From: Rhodoferax sp. U11-2br
GTDB taxonomy: Bacteria > Pseudomonadota > Gammaproteobacteria > Burkholderiales > Burkholderiaceae_C
DNA: 64,000 bases
NCBI RefSeq assembly: GCF_018619435.1
Contig: NZ_JAHFZF010000009.1
Coordinates: 1 to 64,000 of the forward strand
Direction of reading: 5' to 3'
Part shown: piece after piece, positions 26,740 through 34,968 of the stretch
Layout: each line of letters begins with the position of its first letter
Numbering within the stretch: position 1 is the first letter of the stretch
Notes under the pieces: model-generated
Databases searched by the model: none
What the model saw: only the letters and a program-made list of their open reading frames with translations
What the model was told of the DNA's origin: nothing
Position numbers and translations under genes: made by a program

Positions 26740-27318
26740 TTGAACCCGAAGATTGAAGAAGCAAAAGCGCGTTCTCGATCAAAGTTGACCGAGTTCTTAT
26801 CGGCCATGCCAAAGGACCTGGATGCCCGAGATGACGTAATTGCCGAGCGGCTCCGGCGCGAAAACTCATCTGCCAAGTCAAAGCTAGGAAAAATATATAC
26901 CTTGATGACTGACCTCAGTCATGCAGTGAAGCCCTACGTTGCCTGCGGCAAGGGATGCTCAGACTGCTGCAAAATGAACGTCAGTATTTCAGACATTGAA
27001 GCGGATCGACTCTCTATGGTTTCCCGAAAGCCCATGGCTGTAGTCAAACAACCAGTTCGCCATTCGCTAGAGGATTTCAGCGGGGTTCCATGCCCTTTTC
27101 TTGTGAAAGATGCGTGTTCGGTTTATGACGCACGCCCTTACGCCTGTCGCGCTCACTACTCGTTCGACACCAGCGCATATTGGTGCCACCCAGAGAGGTC
27201 TAACGCAGGAGAAATGAGCCTCCTACAAATGGGTGGGGCACGGCAAGCCTATGACGATGTAGTGGTAGGTTCTCGCTTACGGGGATTTGCGGACATCCGT
27301 GACTTCTTTCCAGAGTGA
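26740..27318 (+). CDS. YkgJ-type cysteine-cluster protein coupled to the OLD nuclease
   Basis: A 192-residue protein with ACGKGCSDCCKMNVSI, then PCPFLVKDACSVYDARPYAC and RAHYSF, the CxxxCxxCC...C...C...RPxxCR layout of the YkgJ/FliB-like family, thought to bind zinc or an iron-sulfur centre. The N-terminal 60 residues are charged helix. The start is TTG 26740, five bases after the OLD stop, with GGGAG at a suitable distance; no better ATG precedes the Cys motif. The tight coupling implies joint function with the OLD protein. I do not know a described defence system with this exact pair. Confidence 0.75.
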   Translation: MNPKIEEAKARSRSKLTEFLSAMPKDLDARDDVIAERLRRENSSAKSKLGKIYTLMTDLSHAVKPYVACGKGCSDCCKMNVSISDIEADRLSMVSRKPMAVVKQPVRHSLEDFSGVPCPFLVKDACSVYDARPYACRAHYSFDTSAYWCHPERSNAGEMSLLQMGGARQAYDDVVVGSRLRGFADIRDFFPE

Positions 27319-27464
27319 CCTAGCTGCATGCCCAAATCTCTAGAATGTCAATCGGCCACTTATTGCAGCCGGTGAGCGCCGCATGCCGACCTCACGCTGT
27401 CTGACACCTCTTCACGGAAGCTGCTGAGGATTGAAGCTGCGCAATTCTATGACGAGTGAATGGG

Positions 27465-30400
27465 CTAGCTGAGCGTGTCACCATCTCGCCTTACGGCCAC
27501 GCACAGCTTTGCAGACAGTGATTCGATGGCATCTTCCAGGGTGCTTCTCACGAACCACTCGGTGATTTCCCTATGAAGCTTAAGTAGCAACTGAAGCGCG
27601 TCGTGGTTACCGTGAGCTGCTATTACAGATGTTCCCACCTGTGGCAGATTTGGTCTTTTCGCCCGAACGAATTTCTCCCCGACGGAAAGCGGCAGACGAG
27701 TGTTTTGACGCTGAACTTCCCGAATCGCGCTGCTCATAATGTGTCCGTAATCATCCTCCAAGTCGAACACTGCAGCGTCAGGATCAAGGCTTAGAACTTC
27801 GGCGAAAAGCCTAGCACGCGCACGGACGGCCCCGAGTTGAGAAGCGCAAGTCAGAAGCTCAAGTTTCTGAACACCGCCAAGGTCATCGCGACAGGACCAT
27901 TGTTCAACCACTTGCATCCAGCGACCTATACCTGCGTGGGGAGCTGCGTGACGAAGCGTTCCACTCAAGAATGAATCCATTTCAAAGACATACAACATCC
28001 CAGTTGTCGCGGAACGCCCCAGCTGCACGGCATGTTGAACATCTACTACGTGCTTCTCGGCCAGGTCAGCTGCCCGTTCTGCAAGTATTCGGTCAGGGTG
28101 ATGTCCAAGCAAAGAAATTGCTTGAGCGGCCAGATCTATGCGTCCGTCACTGATCTTTTCCAAGACTTGTGTGAATGCCAACCTATCTCCGAACCGAGCA
28201 GAGAAGAGGCGCATGATGTCAAGAATATCCGGGTGGAGCTCAGATTCAGTGATGCAAGTCGCAATGAAGGTGTTGCGTTCGTCTGCCGTTGCGAATAGTT
28301 GGTTCAAATATCCAGAAATCCTCTTGCGTCGCTCCAGTGGAACTTGTTCGTTCCGCAAAATACGCTTGAACTCATCTTCGCGAAGAGGATGGACATGTAG
28401 CAGACGTATTGCCGACCATAGTTCGCCCTCGTCCTCCTGCAAAAAAGCATTTCGAATTAGCTCAATTGACTCCTCATTCAATGGCGAACCCGCAATGTTG
28501 AGAATCCGCAGCCTAGTCTTTCGAGGCAAGCGATCATCCGATGCAGTAGCAAGCACTAAATCTCTCGAAACGCTACCTGGCAGGAAGTGTTCAAACAAAC
28601 TGCCTAGACCTTCCCGATGCGGGCCTGCATCGGATTTAAGGAGTCGATCAAGTATGGCTCTGAAAGCGACATCGCCTGCAGCACTAACGGCTGGCTTGAA
28701 GCTGTGATAGTGAACAAATCTATCTAACGGACGGTCCATAATTCCGCTTAAGACGCTCATTGTCAGTTCTTGATCGTTTTCACTGGACACAATTTGCCCG
28801 CCACCATCAGACATTAACCAGACGTGATGCACTGCCTTCCTCAAGGCCGGCCGCATGGGATTTGAAAAGCTTTCCGCAATCAGACCGCCCACTCGACTAC
28901 GCGCGGCAAGCGACGCACCAACCCAAAACTGGACAAGCCTGTCTGCAACCTCGTCTCGAATTGAAGCATTAACACGCGTGCCATTGGCAATGCATCGCCC
29001 AACAAGTCGAAGGCCGGTGAAAAAAGCGTCGTCTGCCCTGTCCAGCATGGCACGAATGACTGGAACAGGATCTGGGTGTTGCTCTAGAGAAAACTGAATA
29101 ACTTGAGCCCACGGTCGCTGGATCGCATCATCAATTCGATTTGCTAGAGACTCAGGCGATCGTCGAATCAAGTAACACGATGCCAAATACTCTTGAACAA
29201 TTGGAAATGGGAACTGCAACCTGATTGAGCTCTGTTGTCTCAAAATTCCGTTCGCACGCAATCGCTCGAATATCATCTCGGCTTCAGCAGTACTCTGCGC
29301 GGTACGAGAAATGATCTCACGAACCTCACGTTCGCTGGCACCGATTTCCTGTCTCTCCAGTCGCTCAAAAGCAAGTGTTTCCGCAACCTCGCGCAGCAAC
29401 CCTCCATGATCGCTCCTACCGACAATAGCTTTGTGGATATGGGGGTTGAATAGGGTCTTTAGATACCCTTCAATTAGGTCAGACCGAGTGGCGGGAAGGT
29501 TAATGTTTACATCGTTGACTGTTGCTAACAGAATGCTTAAAAATAAGGGAATCCTTGCCAATCGTTTAATGTCCGGATGAATGTCCAAGCGACGAATGAA
29601 TGCGTATACATCGATCGTAGATAGCCGTCTTTTCATTACTTCCACGAAGCGCACCATGTCTTCGTCATTCAGTGGGAGCAACTCTATTAATCTCGAATCG
29701 GAAGGCTCCGAAAGGACCGATGGATCGCGCACAGTGAGCATCCACGGAACGGTTGAATAACGAGCAGAGAAGGTTTCGATTCGCTTCAATAGCGCTGGTC
29801 GAGAACTTAGTGGAATCTCGTCTAGGCCGTCAAAGAGCATTACTACCAAGCCCTGCTCTGCGAGCCTTTGCCAATCGGCCTTAATTTCAAAATCCCGATT
29901 GACCTCCGTCATAAGAAATTCTATGACACCGATAGCAGCGACTGCCAGCGAGGCGAGTGGAATAAGAACCGGCACGTATGGTCCTTTTGCAAGGCGCCCC
30001 GCCATTGCAATTAGCAGTGCGGACTTACCGTGACCCGGTCCAGCGACGACAACACATCGATTGAGATGCTCCGAAGGAAAGGCCTGCATATCGACCCCCA
30101 CAGAGATCTCAGTAGGACGGTCAAGTAGGTCTTCATCTTCAAAATCTGATATCTGTGCTCGCTCATAGAAATGGGCGCGAGGCCAGACAAATAAATCTTC
30201 TGTCGAGCCAGAGATCGAGGTCCCAGGAATTTGGATTCGCGACGTAGCTGCGACGGTAGCCCTGTACGCGGGCACCCCCCATTCAGCTGGTTCAAGAATT
30301 TTTATGTCATGCTCAAGAACGAGACGCCGACGCAGTGGTGCGGCATGAAACATGGCACGGACCCGTGCGCCTCCTCCAGCAATGTCACGCAATGTCGTCA

Positions 30401-30974
30401 ATAACGTTGCGGGAAGTACAAATCTATCGCCAAGTCTTCGGCGCGAAAATTCGGAGGATATTTGATCCTCCGAAAGTATCTGAACCATGGTGCGGCGGAG
30501 AATTTCCAGAACCTCCGCAGGAGAGCCGACAATCGACTCAATCCCTGAGAGGAGTTTGGAGTGCGCCTCCGCCAAGCTCGCCCGGAATGCGGCCTCATCC
30601 AAAGATGACCCGGCTCGCTGGCATAGCTCACGAAGGCTCTTTGCTTGGGGGGTCAATCCTTCAAGAACGACGGTCAGCTGATCAAATGCACCAAAGTCCA
30701 TCCGATTGAACTGGGTACGAAGACTCTTCCATAACGCTTTCCAGGGGTCACCACCTGGCGTGATGTCAATCTTGACGTTCAAATACTGGCAGTGACCATC
30801 TGCATACCGAACCACAATGTCATCAACATCGGTAGGTGCTTCGACACGAACCTCAATGACTCGCTCTCTGGGGGGCTCCGCGCCCAACTCCAGCAGATCG
30901 GCAAGATAGAGCGCCGCGACACTGTTTTGATAAAAGATCCCTGCCTGAGTGGTTGCCCCGCCTGCCTCCGCCAT
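27465..30974 (-). CDS. nuclease-NACHT-repeat protein (bacterial NLR-like defence protein)
   Basis: A 1169-residue protein in three parts. The N-terminus (about 1-110) has GIFYQNSVAALYL, VEAPTDVDDIVVRYADG and YLNVKID, reading like a DUF4297/Cap4-type PD-(D/E)xK nuclease. A NACHT-type NTPase follows, with Walker A VVVAGPGHGKSALL (Lys about 317) and Walker B VVMLFDGLDEIPLSSR (about 380-390). The C-terminal 500 residues are helical, HEAT-like repeats, probably the sensor. Such proteins are related to bNACHT/Avs defence factors that trigger abortive infection. ATGAGGAGAGAATGGC before the ATG is a good ribosome-binding site. Base composition is more AT-rich than the core genes beyond glmS. Confidence 0.8.
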   Translation of the reverse strand: MAEAGGATTQAGIFYQNSVAALYLADLLELGAEPPRERVIEVRVEAPTDVDDIVVRYADGHCQYLNVKIDITPGGDPWKALWKSLRTQFNRMDFGAFDQLTVVLEGLTPQAKSLRELCQRAGSSLDEAAFRASLAEAHSKLLSGIESIVGSPAEVLEILRRTMVQILSEDQISSEFSRRRLGDRFVLPATLLTTLRDIAGGGARVRAMFHAAPLRRRLVLEHDIKILEPAEWGVPAYRATVAATSRIQIPGTSISGSTEDLFVWPRAHFYERAQISDFEDEDLLDRPTEISVGVDMQAFPSEHLNRCVVVAGPGHGKSALLIAMAGRLAKGPYVPVLIPLASLAVAAIGVIEFLMTEVNRDFEIKADWQRLAEQGLVVMLFDGLDEIPLSSRPALLKRIETFSARYSTVPWMLTVRDPSVLSEPSDSRLIELLPLNDEDMVRFVEVMKRRLSTIDVYAFIRRLDIHPDIKRLARIPLFLSILLATVNDVNINLPATRSDLIEGYLKTLFNPHIHKAIVGRSDHGGLLREVAETLAFERLERQEIGASEREVREIISRTAQSTAEAEMIFERLRANGILRQQSSIRLQFPFPIVQEYLASCYLIRRSPESLANRIDDAIQRPWAQVIQFSLEQHPDPVPVIRAMLDRADDAFFTGLRLVGRCIANGTRVNASIRDEVADRLVQFWVGASLAARSRVGGLIAESFSNPMRPALRKAVHHVWLMSDGGGQIVSSENDQELTMSVLSGIMDRPLDRFVHYHSFKPAVSAAGDVAFRAILDRLLKSDAGPHREGLGSLFEHFLPGSVSRDLVLATASDDRLPRKTRLRILNIAGSPLNEESIELIRNAFLQEDEGELWSAIRLLHVHPLREDEFKRILRNEQVPLERRKRISGYLNQLFATADERNTFIATCITESELHPDILDIMRLFSARFGDRLAFTQVLEKISDGRIDLAAQAISLLGHHPDRILAERAADLAEKHVVDVQHAVQLGRSATTGMLYVFEMDSFLSGTLRHAAPHAGIGRWMQVVEQWSCRDDLGGVQKLELLTCASQLGAVRARARLFAEVLSLDPDAAVFDLEDDYGHIMSSAIREVQRQNTRLPLSVGEKFVRAKRPNLPQVGTSVIAAHGNHDALQLLLKLHREITEWFVRSTLEDAIESLSAKLCVAVRRDGDTLS

Positions 30975-31379
30975 GCCATTCTCTCCTCATGATTTACCGC
31001 TCAGAATACGTACTCTGGTGCTTACTAAGACGTAGATGTTTACACACTGCGCGACCAGTTGATTTGGTCTAGGCCGTGTCCCTCCCAAAAACTGCCGTTG
31101 GCGGCTGGCAGCTTTTGGCCCACATGAGTCATCAGAAATCTCAGCTCCTTAGACTTGGCATTCCGCACACCCGAAACAGACTTCCCCTGCCTCAATGTCG
31201 TAAGTGCGGCTGCAACATTCCATTTGAGTAACCGCTTTATGGTTCCTCAACAACAGCGCGATCTCTGTCGACCAAAAGCTGCCCCAGAGCAGCAGCTTCT
31301 AATCAGCTCATCCAAACATGGCTTCATCCACAGCTTAAAGCACGCCCAATTTCAACCTTTTCAAGCGGGAAGCAGTGCG
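30975..31379. other. gene-free stretch inside the transposon right end
   Basis: About 400 bases upstream of the NACHT gene. It should contain that gene's promoter. A 10-bp inverted repeat, CAGCTTTTGG (31109-31118) and CCAAAAGCTG (31272-31281), is visible; no gene is recognised. Confidence 0.35.
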
Positions 31380-31481
31380 TGTTTACGACTTTAAATAACG
31401 TCTCCAAAATCCAACACCCCGCAAACCCGCATGAATGCTAGGCCCGTGTTTACGACTTTAATGACCTGTTTACGACTTTAA
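31380..31481. repeat. three 15-bp TnsB-site-like repeats, transposon right end
   Basis: TGTTTACGACTTTAA occurs identically at 31380-31394, 31447-31461 and 31467-31481, all in the same direction. The last two are 20 bases apart and the first is 67 bases from the second. Multiple direct copies close to an element end are what TnsB-binding sites look like in Tn7-like transposons. The outermost copy is 35 bases from the glmS stop codon, consistent with an end about 25 bases from that stop. Confidence 0.75.
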
Positions 31482-31491
31482 TTGCGCGGAA

Positions 31492-31560
31492 TAGGAATAC
31501 TAGTCAGTGATCCCCCTCACTCAACAGTGACCGACTTCGCCAAATTACGTGGCTTATCGA
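31492..31560. other. attTn7-like site: 3' end of glmS and flank
   Basis: The glmS 3' end encodes NLAKSVTVE, identical to the E. coli GlmS C-terminus that TnsD recognises as DNA. The stop is at 31517-31519 (complement). Tn7 inserts about 25 bases beyond that stop, which falls near 31492. Confidence 0.6.
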
Positions 31561-33385
31561 CATCCGTCCCGCGTGCACAAGCCGTGTGGTATGCCAGCAA
31601 TTGCAGCGGCACCACGTGCAGCAGGGGTGACAGTTCACCGTAGTTTTCAGGCATGCGGATCACATGCAGGCCCTCGGCGCTTTCGATCTTGGAGTCTGCG
31701 TCGGCCAGCACATACAACACACCACCTCGTGCACGCACCTCGTGCATGTTGCTCTTGAGCTTTTCCAGCAGCGCGTCATTGGGCGCCACGGTGACCACCG
31801 GCATGGCGCTGGTCACCAGCGCCAGCGGGCCATGTTTCAACTCTCCCGCCGGGTAGGCCTCGGCGTGGATGTAGCTGATTTCCTTGAGTTTGAGGGCGCC
31901 TTCCAGCGCAATCGGGTAATGCAGACCCCGGCCCAGGAACAGCGCGTTTTCCTTGGCGGCAAAGTCTTGCGCCCAGGCGATCACCTGCGGCTCCAGCGCC
32001 AGCACCGACTGCAGCGCGGCGGGCAAGTGGCGCATGGCCTTGATGTGGCGCATTTCCTCCGCCTCGCTGAGCAGGCCGCGCGATTGCGCCAGCGCCAGCG
32101 TCAGCAAAAACAGCCCGGCCAGTTGCGCGGTGAAGGCCTTGGTAGAGGCCACACCAATCTCGACACCGGCGCGGGTGATGTAGGCCAGCTCACACTCGCG
32201 CACCATGGCGCTGGTGGACACGTTGCAAATGGTCAGGGTGTGTTGGGTGCCCAGGCTTTGTGCGTGGCGCAGCGCGGCCAGGGTGTCGGCGGTTTCGCCC
32301 GATTGGGTGATGGTGACCACCAGGGTGCGCGGATTGGGCACCGAGTCGCGGTAGCGGTACTCGCTGGCCACCTCGACCTGGGTCGGGATCTTGGCGATGC
32401 TCTCGAGCCAGTATTTGGCGGTGCAGCCGCTGTAGTAGCTGGTGCCACAGGCCAGGATCAGCACCGAGTCAATCTCCTTGAACACGCGGGCGGCGCTGGC
32501 GTTCGCGCCATCAAACAACTCGGGCTGGATGTGGTTGACGCCTTCGAGCGTGTCGGCAATGGCGCGCGGTTGCTCAAAAATCTCTTTTTGCATGTAGTGG
32601 CGGTACGGGCCCAGCTCGGCCGCGCCGCTATGGGCATGCACGGTTTTGACCGGGCGCTGGGCTGGCGTGAGGGGTTTGAAGGCCTTGTCCACCAGCCAAT
32701 ATTTGCCAAGCTGGATGTCGACCACGTCGCCCTCTTCCAGGTACACGATCTGGTCGGTAACACCAGCCAGCGCCATCGCGTCACTGGCCAGGTAGTGCGC
32801 CTGATTGTCTGGCCCCACACCCAGAATCAGCGGTGAACCAGCGCGGGCGCCAATCAGGCGATGGGGCTCGTCCTTGCAGAACACCGCAATGGCATAGGCA
32901 CCACGCAGCGAGCCCAGCGCGGCTTTGACGGCCTCAAACACATCACCGTCGTACAGGCTGTCCACCAGGTGGGCGATGACCTCGGTGTCGGTCTGGCTCT
33001 GAAACACATAACCCTTGGCCTGCAGGCTGGCACGCAACTCGTCGTGGTTTTCAATGATGCCGTTGTGCACCAAGGCAATACGCCCCGGGCGGCTGGCAGC
33101 ATCAGCCCCAGGGCCATGGCTGAAATGCGGGTGGGCGTTGTGCACCGCCGGGGCACCGTGGGTGGCCCAGCGGGTGTGGGCAATGCCGGTAGTACCTTGC
33201 AAATGGGTGGTGGCGATCTGGTCCATCAGCTCGGACACACGGGCGGTGCTGCGGGCGCGCTGTAGGCCGTTGGCATACACCGCCACACCGCAAGAGTCAT
33301 AACCCCGGTACTCCAGCCGGGACAAACCCTGCACCAGAATGGGAACGATGTTTTGCTGGGATACTGCGCCGACGATGCCACACAT
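31517..33385 (-). CDS. glmS: glucosamine-6-phosphate synthase (isomerising)
   Basis: A 622-residue enzyme that makes glucosamine-6-phosphate from fructose-6-phosphate and glutamine, the first step to UDP-GlcNAc for peptidoglycan and LPS. The start is set by MCGIVGAV, where Cys2 becomes the N-terminal nucleophile of the glutaminase domain. Later motifs are HTRWATHG, then the SIS domains with [18 protein letters not shown] and STKAFTAQ, and the conserved end LAKSVTVE. The partner glmU lies about 2.4 kb away on the same strand. The 3' end serves as the transposon attachment site. Confidence 0.97.
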   Translation of the reverse strand: MCGIVGAVSQQNIVPILVQGLSRLEYRGYDSCGVAVYANGLQRARSTARVSELMDQIATTHLQGTTGIAHTRWATHGAPAVHNAHPHFSHGPGADAASRPGRIALVHNGIIENHDELRASLQAKGYVFQSQTDTEVIAHLVDSLYDGDVFEAVKAALGSLRGAYAIAVFCKDEPHRLIGARAGSPLILGVGPDNQAHYLASDAMALAGVTDQIVYLEEGDVVDIQLGKYWLVDKAFKPLTPAQRPVKTVHAHSGAAELGPYRHYMQKEIFEQPRAIADTLEGVNHIQPELFDGANASAARVFKEIDSVLILACGTSYYSGCTAKYWLESIAKIPTQVEVASEYRYRDSVPNPRTLVVTITQSGETADTLAALRHAQSLGTQHTLTICNVSTSAMVRECELAYITRAGVEIGVASTKAFTAQLAGLFLLTLALAQSRGLLSEAEEMRHIKAMRHLPAALQSVLALEPQVIAWAQDFAAKENALFLGRGLHYPIALEGALKLKEISYIHAEAYPAGELKHGPLALVTSAMPVVTVAPNDALLEKLKSNMHEVRARGGVLYVLADADSKIESAEGLHVIRMPENYGELSPLLHVVPLQLLAYHTACARGTDVDKPRNLAKSVTVE

Positions 33386-33428
33386 AAGCTGCTCCAAAAA
33401 GTGATGGACTGCATCGTAGAAGCTCACG

Positions 33429-33504
33429 TATGAAATATGCAGTCTACTTATTACATTTTTTGACGTGATATTTCATATAACAAGATATGTGTTTAAATAT
33501 TTCA
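33429..33504. promoter_or_regulatory. repeated ATATTTCA motifs between glmS and eamA-type gene
   Basis: TATGAAATAT (33429-33438) and ATATTTCATA (33468-33477) form a perfect 10-bp inverted repeat, and a third ATATTTCA lies at 33497-33504, 19 bases before the exporter ATG. AT-rich repeated half-sites are typical for Lrp/AsnC regulators, and an Lrp-type gene is the second gene of the operon, so autoregulation is plausible. Confidence 0.45.
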
Positions 33505-33522
33505 CAAATAAAGTTTCCATGA

Positions 33523-34422
33523 ATGAATAAATCACTTTCTTTGCGCCACTTTTTGCTTGCCCTGGCTGTCGTCGCCGTCTGGGGCAGCAATTTTGTGGTG
33601 ATCAAACTGGCGCTGGGCCAGATGCCGCCGCTGCTGTTTGCCACCTTGCGATTCTTCATGGTGGTGATGCCGATGGTGTTTTTGATACCGCGCCCAGCGG
33701 TGCCTTGGCGCAATCTGGCGGCTTACGGGCTGCTGATTGGCGTGGGGCAGTTCGGGCTGCTGTTTGTGGCCATGAACGGGCACATTTCGCCGGGGCTGGC
33801 CTCGCTGGTGATCCAGGTCCAGGTGTTTTTCACGATTGGGCTGGCGATGGCGCTGGCGGGTGAAACCCTGCAGCGGGTGCAATGGCTGGCGCTGCTGCTG
33901 GCGGCCAGTGGGCTGGGTGTGATTGTGTTGCACACCGACGGCAGCACCACGGTGCTGGGCCTGGGGCTGGTGCTGCTGGCGGCCTTGTCCTGGGCCGGTG
34001 GCAACCTGACGTGCCGCGCTGCGGGGCGCATCAACATGGTGGCTTATGTGGTTTGGTCCAGCCTGTTTGCGGTGCCACCGCTAGCCGTTTTGTCGCTCTG
34101 GGTGGAAGGCTGGCCCGCGCTGCAGGCCGGGCTGCAACACGCCGACGCGGTGGCCTGGGCCGCTGTGGCCTGGCAGGCCTGGGGTAACTCGATCTTTGGT
34201 TACGCCGCCTGGGGCTGGTTGCTGAGCCGCTACAGCGCCGCCACCATCACACCGATGGCGCTGCTGGTGCCGCTGTTTGGCATGGGTTGTTCGGCCTGGT
34301 GGCTCGGTGAGAGCCTGCCGCCCTGGAAACTGGGTGCCGCCGCGCTGGTGATGGCCGGGCTGGCGCTCAACCTGCTGTGGCCCATGTTGCGCCAAAAACT
34401 CTTGAAACGATCCACCCCATGA
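33523..34422 (+). CDS. EamA-family (DMT) exporter
   Basis: A 299-residue inner-membrane protein with about ten hydrophobic helices arranged as two EamA repeats. VVAVWGSNFVVIKLALGQMP at the start is typical of EamA/YdcZ-like exporters of O-acetylserine, cysteine or other amino acids. The gene overlaps the Lrp-type regulator by four bases (ATGA). An exporter coupled with an Lrp-family regulator suggests export of an amino acid that the regulator senses. Operator-like repeats precede the gene. Confidence 0.85.
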   Translation: MNKSLSLRHFLLALAVVAVWGSNFVVIKLALGQMPPLLFATLRFFMVVMPMVFLIPRPAVPWRNLAAYGLLIGVGQFGLLFVAMNGHISPGLASLVIQVQVFFTIGLAMALAGETLQRVQWLALLLAASGLGVIVLHTDGSTTVLGLGLVLLAALSWAGGNLTCRAAGRINMVAYVVWSSLFAVPPLAVLSLWVEGWPALQAGLQHADAVAWAAVAWQAWGNSIFGYAAWGWLLSRYSAATITPMALLVPLFGMGCSAWWLGESLPPWKLGAAALVMAGLALNLLWPMLRQKLLKRSTP

Positions 34423-34910
34423 GCGCCCTGACACTCGACAACATCGATCTGCAGTTACTCGCCCAGCTGCAAACCAACACGGCTTTGTCTAACCAGGAAC
34501 TGGCCGAGCGGGTCCATGTGTCGCCGCCGACCTGCCTGCGCCGCGTCAAACGCCTCAAAGACACCGGCTTGATCGAGCGCGAGATCGCGGTGCTCAGCAC
34601 CGACAAACTCGCCAGCGAGCTGGGCCACGGGCTCACGGCGGTGGTCGAGATCACGCTGGACCGCCAGGACCAAGCCGCGCTGGAGGCGTTTGAGCAGCGG
34701 GTGGCGCCCATCGACGCGGTGCAGCAGTGTTACCGCGTCTCCCCCGGGCCGGACTTTTGCTTGGTGGTGCACGCGGCCAACATGCCCGACTACCTGGCGC
34801 TGACCCAGCAGCTGTTCACGGCAGATGCCAATGTGCGCAATGTGAAGAGTTTTTTCAGCCTCAAACGCAGCAAGTTTGGTGCTAGTTTGCCATTACCCGA
34901 ATCGCTCTAA
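34419..34910 (+). CDS. Lrp/AsnC-family transcriptional regulator
   Basis: A 163-residue protein: N-terminal AsnC-type helix-turn-helix (LAQLQTNTALSNQELAERVH then VSPPTCLRRVKRL, about residues 12-47) and a C-terminal RAM/ligand domain (about 65-150, with CYRVSPGPDFCLVVHAANM). It probably binds an amino acid and controls its own operon with the exporter upstream, whose stop overlaps its start. The ligand is unknown. Confidence 0.92.
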   Translation: MSALTLDNIDLQLLAQLQTNTALSNQELAERVHVSPPTCLRRVKRLKDTGLIEREIAVLSTDKLASELGHGLTAVVEITLDRQDQAALEAFEQRVAPIDAVQQCYRVSPGPDFCLVVHAANMPDYLALTQQLFTADANVRNVKSFFSLKRSKFGASLPLPESL

Positions 34911-34923
34911 CTTATAAGACTTT

Positions 34924-34968
34924 TTGGCCTTTAGCCCTTATAGATCAAGGGCCAGAAGCTATGGATTC
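34924..34968. repeat. interspersed mini-repeat, copy a
   Basis: TTGGCCTTTAGCCCTTATAG followed by ATCAAGGGCCAGAAGCTATGG lies between the Lrp gene and the convergent kinase gene. Shared landmarks with the other copies are TTGGCC near one end, an internal partly complementary core and AGCTAT near the other. This is the only intergenic copy of five. Confidence 0.5.

Larger units (their letters stand above)
14961..31493. mobile_element. Tn7-like transposon inserted downstream of glmS
   Basis: tnsA, tnsB and tnsC, two TniQ-family proteins (one TnsD-like), an Xre regulator and defence-like cargo lie directly downstream of glmS, the classical attTn7. Three 15-bp repeats next to the glmS stop look like TnsB sites of the right end. 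If the Tn7 rule holds (insertion about 25 bp after the glmS stop), the right end is near 31492. Unlike Tn7, the tns operon lies at the end far from glmS. The left boundary given here is arbitrary: no copies of the repeat in the opposite orientation were found anywhere to the left, and a canonical TGT terminus is not obvious at the right. Confidence 0.6.

Noticed and set aside
31109..31281. 10-bp inverted repeat CAGCTTTTGG/CCAAAAGCTG as a small mobile element
   Set aside because: Arms are short, with no target duplication or second copy seen; chance cannot be excluded.
14961..31493. CRISPR-associated transposon
   Set aside because: Two TniQ proteins and an Xre regulator invite the idea, but no cas gene, no Cascade or Cas12k homologue and no repeat-spacer array is visible in the window.
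31664..32836. 390-residue plus-strand open frame opposite glmS
   Set aside because: It lies wholly antisense to a certain gene, with long His/Gln/Arg/Gly-rich stretches and no motif. Similar antisense frames occur opposite glmU, slt and the PAS-GGDEF-EAL gene.
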